From Lysobacter sp. BMK333-48F3 (GTDB lineage: Bacteria; Pseudomonadota; Gammaproteobacteria; Xanthomonadales; Xanthomonadaceae): a stretch of 64,000 nucleotides of DNA. A program made the position numbers and the translations under genes. The notes beneath the pieces were generated by a model that searched no databases, had not been told where the DNA came from, and worked only from the letters and a program-made list of their open reading frames with translations. The stretch covers positions 4,996,965 to 5,060,964 of the forward strand of contig NZ_JAIHOO010000001.1 of the NCBI RefSeq assembly GCF_019733395.1, read 5' to 3'. Positions 35,018 to 44,212 of the stretch are shown piece by piece (positions within the stretch are counted from its first letter, which is position 1; every line of letters starts with the position of its first letter).

Positions 35018-37714
35018 TCAGCGCAACGCGAACGAACGCAAGGCCGAGGTTTCGGTGTCGATGTCCAGCACCCGGCCGTGCGCGTCGAACAGCAGCAGAT
35101 GCCCGGCCTGCTCGCGCACCGCCACGCCCAGCCCGGGTTCGGGCCATTCGATCTCGGCCACCACCTGCCCGGCCAGATTGAGCGCATAGGCGCGCGCGCG
35201 GCGCTCGTCCTGCAGCCAGGCCAACAGGCCGGCGTCGAGGGTGCGCAGGGTATGCCAGAACGGCTGCGCGGCTTCGCTCGGCGGCGCCAGCGTCGCGCTG
35301 CGCCGGCAGCCGCTCCATTCGTAGATCAGCAACAGGCCGCCCTCGGCCTGCGGGTCGGCGAACACCGGCAGCGCCGCGGCGTGCGGATGCAGATACACCG
35401 ACTCGCCCTCGCCCGGCGTGCGGATCGGATTGCGCGAGACCAGCGCGCGCCTCGCGCCGGTGCGGTAATGCCAGGCCGAGGCGTACTCGCGCTCGCGCAC
35501 CAGGTACACCTCGTCGCCGGCGAAGTACTGGGCCGCGACCACCGGCCCGCCCAGGTCGCCGACGCTCCACAGCGCGTCGAGGCCGGGCCGCGCCGCGTCG
35601 AGCACCGCGATGCGCTCGTCGGCGACCACCGACCAGGCGATGCCGTCGTAGCGGTCGGCGAAGAACTGCAGGCGCATCGCGCCGAGGTCGTCGACGCGAT
35701 GGCGGACCAGGTCCAGCCGGGTCACCCGCGCGATCGCGTCGCGCCGGATCACCGCCAGCGCGACCTGGCCGCTGTCGCCGATCACCAGATGCGAAGCCGG
35801 CACCGGATAGCGGCGCAGGCACTGGCCCTGACGATCGACCACCGCCACCCCGGCCTCGCCCAGCGCGACCAGATAGCGGCCGCCGCCGAGCGCGGCGACG
35901 TCGAGCGGGCGCTGCAACCCCGGCGCGGGATCCAACCGCAGCCGCGCCGGCTCGCCGGTGCGGTCCCATAGCCGCTGGCGCGGCAACGGCGGCGTCTGCA
36001 GCGCCGGCAGATCGGCCTGCAGCCAGGGGTCGCGCGACAGCTTCAGCAGCCGCTGCAGTTGCTGGGCGTCGAGTTCGTTGGCGCCGAGCGCGCGATCGGC
36101 CGCCAAGGCCGGCAGCACCCGCGTCGCCAGCAGAGCGAGCGCACGATTCTGGCCTTTGTGCGCGGCCAGGGCCTGGCCCAAGGCCGCGCGCGGCGCCGGC
36201 GCCGCGGCCGGGTCGGCCAGGGCTTCGATCCGCGCCGCGTAGTGGACGAGCGTGTCCGGCAACAGTGCGGCGCGCTGCACCAGGGCCGCGGCCGACAGTT
36301 CGGCGCCGGCGTCCTCGGCCGCCAACAGCCAGCGCGCGGCCTGCTCGCGCGAGTCCGGGTCCGGCCACACCGCGTCGACCGCGGCCAACCAACGGCCTTG
36401 TTCGACCAGGGCCTGGCCCCATTCGCGGCGCAGGGCCAGGGCGTGCTCGGGATGTCCGTTCTCCAGCATCGCCACCGCGCTGGCGAACGCGCCGTCGCGG
36501 CGCGCGACCAGCACCGCGCGCTCGCGGTCGCCGGCCAGCATCAGCAAGCGGATCACCGTATCGGCCGGCATGTCCCAGCCCAGCGCGAGTTCGGCGGCCT
36601 GTTCGTTGCGCTGGTGGCGGACCAGATAGTCCAGCGCTTCCTGGCGCACGTTGAGCAATTCGGCCAGCACGAACGCAGCCTCGTCGACCCGGCCGTCGCG
36701 GTCCAGGCGCTGGAACGCGGCGCGGTAGCGCTTGCGCAACAGCTCGCGGGCCATCTCGCCGATGTCGATGTTCAGTCCGTACGACGCCTTGCCGTGCAGG
36801 CCCAGGTCGGCGCGCCGTCCGGGCAGACCGAAGCCGGCACCGACGCTGGGATCCTGGCCATCGATCGGCAAGGCGTGACGCAGGGCCTCGAGCAGATCGC
36901 CGCGGTCGAACTGCTGCATCAATCGGCGCAGGTAAGCGCCCTGGCGCGCGCCGAGCAGGCTCGATGCGCGGCTGGCGACGGCCAGGCGCTCCAGCCACTG
37001 GCGCCACGCCGTCGGCGCCGGCGGAGTCCGCCGCGCGGGCACCGCGCCCGTCGTCGCCGCGCGCCCCGGTTCGGCGCCGCGGCCCAACAGCCATCCGGCC
37101 ATGCGTTCGCGCGTAGCGGCGACGCGCTGCCACCAGCCCTCGCCGCCTTCGCGACCGCGCGCCAGCCGCTCCAGGAAGGCCTCGCGCTGCGCGCTCGGCG
37201 CCGGCACCCGCGGGCCGAACACCTCGCGCACCGGCTTCACCGGCAGGCGCTCGCGCCGGCCTTCGGCGACCGCGTCGCTGCAGTCGTAGGTCGGGTAAAG
37301 CGGGTAATCGTCGAGGCCGATCGCCAGCGACGGATCCAAGGCTTCGGCCCGGCTCAGCTCCAGGCTGAGCAGCCCGCCGCCGAGACTCAGATGCAGATCG
37401 GCCGGCGCCAGGCCGGCGCGCTCGGCTTCGCTCAGCGGCCCGGAATACAGCGCATGGGCGCCGATCCGGCACAGCGGCAGCCCCGGCGCGCGCTCGCAAC
37501 GCATCGGCCGCGGCGGATCGAAGCACAGCAGGTCGCCCTGGGCGAAACGCCAGGCGCGGCAACCCGGCGCCCAGGCCTGCAGGATCCGTTCGGCGCGCGA
37601 TTCCGGCGCCAGCCAGGCGGCGTCGAACCACAGCGCGGCCACCTGCTGGCGTCCGCGCCAGACCGGGTGGCGCGCGGCGGCGCGCGCGTTCGCGGCGGTG
37701 CCCGGCTCAGTCAT
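35018..37714 (-). CDS. bpX6-like protein of a MoxR-vWA-beta-propeller ternary system
   Basis: An 898-aa cytoplasmic protein, last gene of the minus-strand operon. The N-terminal part (PVWRGRQQVAALWFDAAWL, then GDLLCFDPPRPMRCE) resembles the bpX6 domain of ternary systems. A central alpha-helical region (about 330-560) looks like solenoid repeats (EAAFVLAELLNVRQEALDYL, then EQAAELALGWDMPADTVIRL). The C-terminal 300 residues form repeated beta-propeller strands (VAALGGGRYLVALGEAGVAVVD, ending LLLFDAHGRVLDID). No enzyme motif was found. It overlaps the preceding vWA/propeller gene by 8 bp. In these systems this component is thought to bind a target or partner; that assignment comes from the family and is inferred here. 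Confidence 0.75.
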   Translation of the reverse strand: MTEPGTAANARAAARHPVWRGRQQVAALWFDAAWLAPESRAERILQAWAPGCRAWRFAQGDLLCFDPPRPMRCERAPGLPLCRIGAHALYSGPLSEAERAGLAPADLHLSLGGGLLSLELSRAEALDPSLAIGLDDYPLYPTYDCSDAVAEGRRERLPVKPVREVFGPRVPAPSAQREAFLERLARGREGGEGWWQRVAATRERMAGWLLGRGAEPGRAATTGAVPARRTPPAPTAWRQWLERLAVASRASSLLGARQGAYLRRLMQQFDRGDLLEALRHALPIDGQDPSVGAGFGLPGRRADLGLHGKASYGLNIDIGEMARELLRKRYRAAFQRLDRDGRVDEAAFVLAELLNVRQEALDYLVRHQRNEQAAELALGWDMPADTVIRLLMLAGDRERAVLVARRDGAFASAVAMLENGHPEHALALRREWGQALVEQGRWLAAVDAVWPDPDSREQAARWLLAAEDAGAELSAAALVQRAALLPDTLVHYAARIEALADPAAAPAPRAALGQALAAHKGQNRALALLATRVLPALAADRALGANELDAQQLQRLLKLSRDPWLQADLPALQTPPLPRQRLWDRTGEPARLRLDPAPGLQRPLDVAALGGGRYLVALGEAGVAVVDRQGQCLRRYPVPASHLVIGDSGQVALAVIRRDAIARVTRLDLVRHRVDDLGAMRLQFFADRYDGIAWSVVADERIAVLDAARPGLDALWSVGDLGGPVVAAQYFAGDEVYLVREREYASAWHYRTGARRALVSRNPIRTPGEGESVYLHPHAAALPVFADPQAEGGLLLIYEWSGCRRSATLAPPSEAAQPFWHTLRTLDAGLLAWLQDERRARAYALNLAGQVVAEIEWPEPGLGVAVREQAGHLLLFDAHGRVLDIDTETSALRSFALR

Positions 37715-39551
37715 CGCCGCCCTCGTAAACCAATACGTCCCGCCCTTGATGACGCAGGATCGTCAGCCGCCCGGACACATCGATCAGGGCGATCGTATCG
37801 GCCGCCGCGGCGACGCTGGCGACACTGATCTTCTGCGGCGAGGCGTACAGCGTGGTGCGTTCGCGCTCGCCGATCCGCACCACCGCGCGGCGCTCGGGGT
37901 CGAGCGCGATCAGGCCGGGGCCGTCCTGCGGCATCGGCGCCAGGCCGATCACTTTCCACTGCGCGCCGAGCGCGAGTTCGAAATCCTGCTGGCCCTGCCG
38001 CGCGCTGCGCCGCCACACCCGCCAGCGGCTGTGGCGTTCGCCGCCGCGTTGGCCGGCGCGGAACTCGACCGCAACATCGCCCTGCCAACCGTCGCTACCG
38101 ACGTGGCCGAACAGGAAGCCCACGCTGGCCTCGCCGGTGCAGGGCAGCGTCGACAGCGTGCTGCTTCCGTCGCGATCGAACCGGCACACCTGCACGCCCT
38201 CGCCGCTGCGCTGCAGATAGAACGCGCGCTGCGGCGGCATCGCGGCGAAGCCGATCACGCCTTCGAGCACGCGATAGCCGGGCGGATCGCAGCGGCGGCC
38301 GTTGCGCGGATGGCGCGCGCTCCAGCACAGCAGATGGCTGCCGCTCCACAGCAGCAGATGGCGCTGCCCGTCGCGCCCGTCGAGGTCGGCGCATTGCATC
38401 AGCCGCGCCTGGCCGGGCGCCGCGTTGAGATGCTGCGGCAGCGGATGCGGCAGGCTGCCCCAATTGGCCAGTTGCCAGGCATCGAGGAACTGCGAACGGG
38501 TCAGCACGCCGGCGAAATGGCGTCCGCTCAGACACGCGGCGAGCAAGTGCCGGTGCTTGGCCCAGCGCGTGGTCTTGGGCGGCAACAGGCGTTGCGACTC
38601 GTGCGGCGGCGTCAACCGCTGCACGTAGGCCGCGCTCTCGCCCGCCCACAGCGTCGCCACCGAACGTCCGTCGGCGGCGACGATCGGCGGTTGCTGCCGC
38701 GACAGCCGCGCGCTGGCCGGGATCTTGTGCCGGGTCGCGGCGAGGCGCTCGAATTCGCCGCGCAGCAAGCGGCTGGACGGTTCCGGATCGGGCAGCCGCA
38801 GGCGCAGTTCGCGCCGCGCCTGGCGCGCCGCGACGGTGACCGCAAGCTCGTCGGCGTCGGCGCGGATCACGTCGACGCGATGGCCCAACGCATAGCCCGG
38901 CGCATGCGCGCCGACCGACCAGCGCTCGCTCGGGCTGGGCTCGGCCGCATCCAGCGCCTGCGCCCACTGCGCCTGCAGATCGCCGGCCAGGCCGCCGCCC
39001 GGCTCCGCGCTGGCGCGCGCCTGCGCCGCGCCGCCCGGGGTCAGGCTGCGCGCGCTGAGCAGGCGCTTGAGCGCCAACGGCGAATCGGCCTCGTGCAGTT
39101 CGCCGGGTTGGGCCAGCACGCCCCACAGAAAGCGCGCGCCGGCGGCCTGGGCGCGCTGCGCGAGCAGGATCCATAGCGCGGCATGGACCAGGCGCGGCGC
39201 GCCGAGCTGGCCAGGTCCCGTGTCGAACACCGCCACAGTCAAGGCATCGACCTGGCGCGCGACCAGTTTCGGATTCAGGAACAGATGCTCGCCGCCCGCG
39301 GCGCGCCGGTCGAATTCCTCCGGCGCCGCATCGGCCAGCGCCCACTCGCTGAGCAGCAGGCGCTCGTAGGAGCCGCGCCGGCGCAGATCGTCGATGCCTT
39401 CCGGCTCGGCCGCGCCGCGCTGGGCGCGCATGCGGAACGCGCCCAGCACCGGGTGCAGGCGCAGCAGCAGTTCGCCGAGCACGCCGGCGATCTCGGCGTC
39501 GAACCAGATCAACCACGGCGCCCAGGGCTGGAGCGTGTCCGGCAGGCGCAT
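37707..39551 (-). CDS. vWA-like/beta-propeller component of the ternary system
   Basis: A 614-aa protein. Residues about 90-160 look like a von Willebrand A fold, but the metal site is degenerate: DTGPGQLGAPRLVHAALWIL stands where a DxSxS MIDAS would be. The remaining 400 residues are beta-propeller-like, with repeated short strands (LLLWSGSHLLCWSARHP, GLIALDPERRAVVRIGERE). It lies between the bpX5 gene (3-bp gap) and the bpX6 gene (8-bp overlap), so it is strictly co-expressed with them. MoxR ATPases usually act on vWA partners, so this is the expected client or adaptor of the MoxR protein encoded two genes upstream. Confidence 0.75.
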   Translation of the reverse strand: MRLPDTLQPWAPWLIWFDAEIAGVLGELLLRLHPVLGAFRMRAQRGAAEPEGIDDLRRRGSYERLLLSEWALADAAPEEFDRRAAGGEHLFLNPKLVARQVDALTVAVFDTGPGQLGAPRLVHAALWILLAQRAQAAGARFLWGVLAQPGELHEADSPLALKRLLSARSLTPGGAAQARASAEPGGGLAGDLQAQWAQALDAAEPSPSERWSVGAHAPGYALGHRVDVIRADADELAVTVAARQARRELRLRLPDPEPSSRLLRGEFERLAATRHKIPASARLSRQQPPIVAADGRSVATLWAGESAAYVQRLTPPHESQRLLPPKTTRWAKHRHLLAACLSGRHFAGVLTRSQFLDAWQLANWGSLPHPLPQHLNAAPGQARLMQCADLDGRDGQRHLLLWSGSHLLCWSARHPRNGRRCDPPGYRVLEGVIGFAAMPPQRAFYLQRSGEGVQVCRFDRDGSSTLSTLPCTGEASVGFLFGHVGSDGWQGDVAVEFRAGQRGGERHSRWRVWRRSARQGQQDFELALGAQWKVIGLAPMPQDGPGLIALDPERRAVVRIGERERTTLYASPQKISVASVAAAADTIALIDVSGRLTILRHQGRDVLVYEGGDD

Positions 39552-39554
39552 CGC

Positions 39555-39971
39555 TCAGTCCCGCCAGTGGGCGCGGATCCGCGCCAGCAAGGCGTCGCTG
39601 GCCGGCAACGCGCGCTGCAACGGCAGCAGCCGGCGCGGCGCGCGCAGCATCGCCAGCGGCGCCGGCCCGTGCCGGCGCGCGATCGCCCGCGCCAGCAGGT
39701 CCAGCGGCAGGTCCGGCCGTTCGTGGGTCGGCAGCCACAGCGTGGTGGCCTCGGCGCGCGGCGCCAGATAGACCACACCCTCGCACCAGGGCAGGGCCTC
39801 GGCCGCGCCGGCGACGATCAGGCTGTCGTCGTTGGCGGTCAGGGCCAGGGTTTCGCGCGCATGCGATTGCAGCCGCTCGACCGCGTCGAGCAGGCGTCGC
39901 GATGCCGCGCCGATGCCGATCGCGCCTTGCGGCGTCGGCGGGGCCCCCTCAGCCCGCCAGTGCCAGTTCAT
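39555..39971 (-). CDS. bpX5-like small protein of the ternary system
   Basis: A 138-aa soluble protein. The pattern LALTANDDSLIVAGAAEALPWCEGVVYLAPR followed by LWLPTHERPDLPLDLLARA is, from memory, that of the bpX5 domain found in MoxR-vWA-beta-propeller systems. The ATG overlaps the MoxR stop codon (ATGA), and the gene ends 3 bp before the vWA gene. No catalytic motif is visible. It is probably an adaptor between the ATPase and the propeller proteins. Confidence 0.7.
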   Translation of the reverse strand: MNWHWRAEGAPPTPQGAIGIGAASRRLLDAVERLQSHARETLALTANDDSLIVAGAAEALPWCEGVVYLAPRAEATTLWLPTHERPDLPLDLLARAIARRHGPAPLAMLRAPRRLLPLQRALPASDALLARIRAHWRD

Positions 39972-41101
39972 ACCGGCGCCGTTATCCGCGCGACCAGCCG
40001 CGCGCGCTCGGCGGCGAGTTCGGGGGGAATCGAGACGGCGTCGAAGTTGGCGTCGATCTCGCGCAGCACCGCTTCGGCGCCGGCGTTGTCGCCCGCGGCC
40101 GCCACCAGGCTGGCGCGTGCGGCCTCCAGCAGCCGCGCCTCGCGCGACAAGGGCTGCAGCACGGCGTATTCGACCGCCGCGCGCAGGGTCGGGTTGGCCG
40201 CCGCCGACAGCGAATCGCGCAAGGCGTCCTGCGCCGCCGCCTGCGCTTCGCGGGTCGGCATGACGTAGAACAACGGCCACAGGTCGGCCTCGCTGGCGCG
40301 TTCGCGCCCGGCCAGCACCGCCGCGGCGGCGATCAGCCGCTGCGCCTTGACGATGCGCCGGTCCGACAGGCCCAGGCCGGCGCTGCGCAGCTTGCGGATC
40401 GCGTCGGCGAGCAGACCGCGCGCGGTACCCAGATCGACCTGGTCGACGCAGCGGCTCAGCGCATCGATGTCGGCCAGGTCGGCGTAGTGCTGCGGGCGCG
40501 CGCGGCCGGCTTCCCAGCCGCCTTCCAGCAGCGCTTCCAGTTGATGGTCCGGCACCGGTTCGACGAACAGGTGCAGCAGGAAACGGTCGGCGAAGGCCGC
40601 CAGCGACTCGTCGTCGGGCAAGGCGTTCGCGGCGCCGACGCAGACCCGCAGCGGACAGGCCAGTTGGGTGTGGCCGCGGCGGAACCGGCGCTCGTTGAGC
40701 ACCCCGAGCAAGGTGTTCAGGATCGCGGTGGAGCCGAGGAAGACTTCGTCGAGAAAGGCGATCTCGGCCTCGGGCAGCATGCCGCTGACATCGGTTTCGA
40801 CCACGCCCTCGCGCAGCCGGCGCAGGTCGACCGGACCGAACAGTTCCGAGGGCTCGGTGAAGCGTCCGAGCAGGTATTCGAAATAGCGTCCGCCCAGGGC
40901 CGCGGCGACCCGGCGCACCACCGCGCTCTTGGCGGTGCCCGGCGGGCCGAGGATCAGCAGGTGTTCCTGCGCCACCGCGGCCAGCACGATGAGCTCGGCG
41001 AGCTGTTCGCGTTCGACCAGCCCGGTGGTGGCGGCGTGTACCGCTTCGCGGACGCGGGCGGCGGCCTGCTGCGCGGCGGAGAGTTCGTGCTCGGGCATCA
41101 T
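39968..41101 (-). CDS. MoxR/RavA-type AAA+ ATPase of the ternary system
   Basis: A 377-aa MoxR-class ATPase with Walker A GPPGTAKS, Walker B IAFLDEVFLGSTAILNTLL, the following NERRF, sensor region GAANALPDDESLAAFADRF, and a lid domain near residues 230-300. MoxR ATPases are hexameric chaperones that remodel vWA-domain partners. It is the first gene of the four-gene operon. The start at 41101 was chosen over the adjacent ATG at 41098 because AAGGA lies 12 bp upstream. The gene is divergent from the TPR-AAA+ gene, 228 bp away. Confidence 0.9.
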   Translation of the reverse strand: MMPEHELSAAQQAAARVREAVHAATTGLVEREQLAELIVLAAVAQEHLLILGPPGTAKSAVVRRVAAALGGRYFEYLLGRFTEPSELFGPVDLRRLREGVVETDVSGMLPEAEIAFLDEVFLGSTAILNTLLGVLNERRFRRGHTQLACPLRVCVGAANALPDDESLAAFADRFLLHLFVEPVPDHQLEALLEGGWEAGRARPQHYADLADIDALSRCVDQVDLGTARGLLADAIRKLRSAGLGLSDRRIVKAQRLIAAAAVLAGRERASEADLWPLFYVMPTREAQAAAQDALRDSLSAAANPTLRAAVEYAVLQPLSREARLLEAARASLVAAAGDNAGAEAVLREIDANFDAVSIPPELAAERARLVARITAPV

Positions 41102-41329
41102 CGACGGCCGGAATCCTTGGCGTACGGGGACGACGGCACGCGGACCGTGGCCGGCCTCCCCAGGGCTGGCGTAAGGGCGCGACACCAGCAACCCGGCGCC
41201 ACCTGCGCACTGTAGGCGCGGGCATGCACGAACCGCAACCTGCGCCACGTACTCTGAACGCCGCGCCGGTCTATCCTGCCCGGTTTTTCATTACCCTAGG
41301 GCCTCGCCACGCCCGGCCAGGACGCCGTC

Positions 41330-42697
41330 ATGCCCGAAACTCCGCTCGAGGACCTGCTCGCCGCATTCGCGGCCAGCCCTCAGAATTCCGCCCTCGGCGC
41401 ACTGGTGCTCAAGGCCTGCCTGAACGCCGCCGACCCGGACGCCCTGCTGCGCGCGCTCGAACTCGGCGGCGAAACCCTGCTCGCCGAGCCGGCGCAGCGC
41501 GACGCCGCCTGGCGGCTGCTGCTGCAGCACCGCCGCGACGCCGAGGTGGCCCGACTGGCGCCGGCGAACTCGGCCGCCGCGCTGCTGGCGCGTTCGCGGC
41601 TGAGCCTGGAAGACGGCCGCCGCGACGAGGCGCGCGCGCTGTACCAGCAGGCGATCGCGCTGAATCCGGCGCTGGAAGACGCCGCCCTGGCCAACGAGCT
41701 GGCCGGCAAGGTGATCTCCCTGGCCCATGCGCGCCGGCAACAGGATGCCGCGCCCGGCAACCGGCTGCAGACCAGCGTCGCCAACGACGATACCGACGCC
41801 GAAGACGTGGTGCGCCTGCTGCAACCGGCGCAGGAGCGGATCGCGTTCGCCGACGTCGGCGGCCTGGACGAGGTCAAGCAGCAGATCCGCCGCCGCATCA
41901 TCACCCCGTTCCTCAAGCCCTCGCTGTTCGAGCGTTTCAAGCGCCGCTCCGGCGGCGGCATCCTGCTGTACGGCCCGCCCGGCTGCGGCAAGACCCTGCT
42001 CGCCCGCGCCACCGCCGGCGAATGCGGCGCGCGCTTCTACAACGTCGCCATCACCGACGTGCTGGACATGTACATCGGCGAGTCCGAGCGCAAGCTGCAC
42101 GCGATCTTCGAGCAGGCGCGGCGGACCGCGCCGTCGGTGGTGTTCTTCGACGAGGTCGAGGCGATCGGCGGCAAGCGCCAGCATTCGCGCGAAGCCGGCT
42201 CGGCCAAACTGGTCAGCCAGTTCCTGACCGAACTCGACGGTTTCGGCCAGAACAACCAGGGCGTGCTGATCCTCGGCGCGACCAACGTGCCCTGGGCGGT
42301 GGATTCGGCGTTCCGCCGGCCCGGCCGTTTCGACCGGGTCTTGTTCGTGCCGCCGCCGGACGAACCGGCGCGGCGCGCGATCCTCGACCTGCTGCTGCGC
42401 GAGCGTCCGCTCGACGGCGCGATCGACGCCGCCGAACTGGCCCGGCTGAGCTCGGGCCATTCCGGCGCCGACCTGCGCCACCTGGTCGAAAGCGCGATCG
42501 ACGAGGCGATCGACGATTCCATCGCGCAGGGCCGCGAAGTGCCGTTGAGCATGGCCCACCTGCGCACGGCGCTGAAGGACAGCCGCGCCACCACCCTGGA
42601 ATGGCTGACCACCGCGCGCAACCACGCCCGCTACGCCAACCAGGGCGGCCAGTACGACGAAGTGCTGGAGTTCCTCAAGCGCCACGGAGGCGGCTGA
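41330..42697 (+). CDS. TPR-containing classical AAA+ ATPase (Cdc48/Vps4-like)
   Basis: A 455-aa ATPase. The N-terminal 150 residues are helical with a TPR-like repeat (DEARALYQQAIALNPALEDAA). The AAA+ module (about 160-430) has Walker A YGPPGCGKT, Walker B VVFFDEVEAIGGKR, sensor 1 LGATN and two arginine fingers in FRRPGRFDR, all intact. The pore loop is MYIGESE. It resembles the unfoldase/remodelling ATPases of the classical AAA clade, distinct from MoxR. It starts a plus-strand group divergent from the MoxR operon, and its stop overlaps the next start by one base. A joint function with the ternary system is inferred from position. Confidence 0.85.
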   Translation: MPETPLEDLLAAFAASPQNSALGALVLKACLNAADPDALLRALELGGETLLAEPAQRDAAWRLLLQHRRDAEVARLAPANSAAALLARSRLSLEDGRRDEARALYQQAIALNPALEDAALANELAGKVISLAHARRQQDAAPGNRLQTSVANDDTDAEDVVRLLQPAQERIAFADVGGLDEVKQQIRRRIITPFLKPSLFERFKRRSGGGILLYGPPGCGKTLLARATAGECGARFYNVAITDVLDMYIGESERKLHAIFEQARRTAPSVVFFDEVEAIGGKRQHSREAGSAKLVSQFLTELDGFGQNNQGVLILGATNVPWAVDSAFRRPGRFDRVLFVPPPDEPARRAILDLLLRERPLDGAIDAAELARLSSGHSGADLRHLVESAIDEAIDDSIAQGREVPLSMAHLRTALKDSRATTLEWLTTARNHARYANQGGQYDEVLEFLKRHGGG

Positions 42698-43170
42698 TGG
42701 CGGCCTCGGTCTATCGCCTGCCCGACGAACCGCTGCCGTCGGGCCTGTCGCGCTACGCGGTCGATCCGCTGTGGCCGATGCTGACCCTGATGCTGGCCGG
42801 CAACGGCTTCGGCCTGGCCTGGTTCGCGTTCAACAGCTTCGCCCTGGGCAGCCCGACCCGCGGCCGCGAACTGGCCCTGCTGGCGCTGAACCTGGCCGGC
42901 GCGGTGGCGCTGCTGTGGCTGCTTGGCGCGCTCGGCCAGGCCGGCTGGCTGCCGCCGCGCTACATGGCCTATGCCCTGCTGTCGGTGATCACCCTCAAGC
43001 TCGCCACCGGCTACGCGCTGTACATGATGCAGCAGCGTTGCTTCGAGCTGTGGGAGTACTACGGCGGCGCGGCCCGCAACGGCCTGCCGCTGTTGATCCT
43101 GGCGACTTTGTTCGCGCGCCGTCTGTTCGATCTGCAATGGCCGGCGCTGCTGCGCATGGTGTTGGAATGA
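42697..43170 (+). CDS. Four-helix membrane protein linked to the AAA+ ATPase
   Basis: A 157-aa membrane protein with four hydrophobic segments (about 27-47, 57-76, 89-107 and 128-146). A short cytoplasmic N-terminus reads VYRLPDEPLPSGLSRYAVDP. The start ATG shares its A with the stop codon of the ATPase gene, so translation is coupled. No named family is recognised. It probably anchors the ATPase or the TPR protein at the inner membrane. Confidence 0.7.
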   Translation: MAASVYRLPDEPLPSGLSRYAVDPLWPMLTLMLAGNGFGLAWFAFNSFALGSPTRGRELALLALNLAGAVALLWLLGALGQAGWLPPRYMAYALLSVITLKLATGYALYMMQQRCFELWEYYGGAARNGLPLLILATLFARRLFDLQWPALLRMVLE

Positions 43171-43186
43171 GCCTGGAGCCGCGCGC

Positions 43187-44119
43187 ATGAGCCTGGACCT
43201 GTCCCGCCACGCCCTCGCCCTGGCCCGCCGCCATTACGGCCACGGCCAGGTCGACCAGGCCATCGACGTGCTGCTGCACCTGCTCGGCGAACAGCCAGAG
43301 CAGGCCGAGGCGCACGCCCTGCTCGCGTTCTGCCTGCTCAAGCGCAAGCGCCTGCACGTGGCCGCGCTGGAAGCCGCGCGCGCGCTCGAACTGGAACCCG
43401 AGTCGGTGTCCGCGCACCTGGCCGCGGCCCTGGTCGCGATCGCGCGCCGGCGCCTGGCCGAGGCCGAAACTCATTTGAACGCGGCGCGCGAGCTCGACCC
43501 GGCCTCGGCGGTGATCGAGGACGGTTTCGCCCGCCTGCACCAGGCTTGGGGCCACGACGAGCGCGCCCTGGAACATGCGCGACGCGCCTGCGAACTGGAG
43601 CCGGACGATCTGGATTACCGCGCCCTGCTGGCGACGTTGGAATTCCGCCGCGGCGACCGCGGCGCGGCCGAAGCGCTGGCGCGGGAAGTGCTGGAACTCG
43701 ACCCCGAGCACCTGGAAGCGCTGTGCGTGCTCGGCCACTGCGAACTGGCCGCCGGCCGCGTCGACGACGCGCGCCAGCATGCGGCCTGGGCGGTGCAACT
43801 GGACCCGATGGACGAACAGGCGCTGACCCTGCTGGCGGCGGTCAAGGCCCGGCGCAGCCCGCTGCTGGGCCTGTGGTGGCGCTTCCAGAGCTACCTGACC
43901 GCCGGCTCGCGCACCCGCACCGTGGTGATGCTGCTCGGCCTGTTCCTGCTCTACCAGGTCGGCATGATCGCGTTGAGCCAAAACGGCCTACAGCGCTGGA
44001 CCCTGCCCTTGTCGCTATTGTGGCTAGGCTTCTGCGCCTACACCTGGATCGCCCCGGGGCTGTTCTGGCGCTCGGTGAAGAAGGAACTGCAGCAGGTAAC
44101 GCTGCGCCCGGGGTTCTGA
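43187..44119 (+). CDS. TPR-repeat protein with two C-terminal membrane helices
   Basis: A 310-aa protein. About six tetratricopeptide repeats fill residues 10-225 (AIDVLLHLLGEQPEQAEAHA, AALEAARALELEPESVSAHL, ALAREVLELDPEHLEALCVL). Two membrane helices follow (about 244-262 and 270-290), with a short basic tail. It lies 16 bp after the four-helix protein gene and ends the group. The TPR domain would sit in the cytoplasm next to the AAA+ ATPase and could recruit its substrates. Composite repeat B begins 49 bp downstream. Confidence 0.8.
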   Translation: MSLDLSRHALALARRHYGHGQVDQAIDVLLHLLGEQPEQAEAHALLAFCLLKRKRLHVAALEAARALELEPESVSAHLAAALVAIARRRLAEAETHLNAARELDPASAVIEDGFARLHQAWGHDERALEHARRACELEPDDLDYRALLATLEFRRGDRGAAEALAREVLELDPEHLEALCVLGHCELAAGRVDDARQHAAWAVQLDPMDEQALTLLAAVKARRSPLLGLWWRFQSYLTAGSRTRTVVMLLGLFLLYQVGMIALSQNGLQRWTLPLSLLWLGFCAYTWIAPGLFWRSVKKELQQVTLRPGF

Positions 44120-44162
44120 TCGACGCGCCGGTTTGCCGCGCGATCGCCCAAAAGCCGCCGCC

Positions 44163-44212
<50 letters not shown>

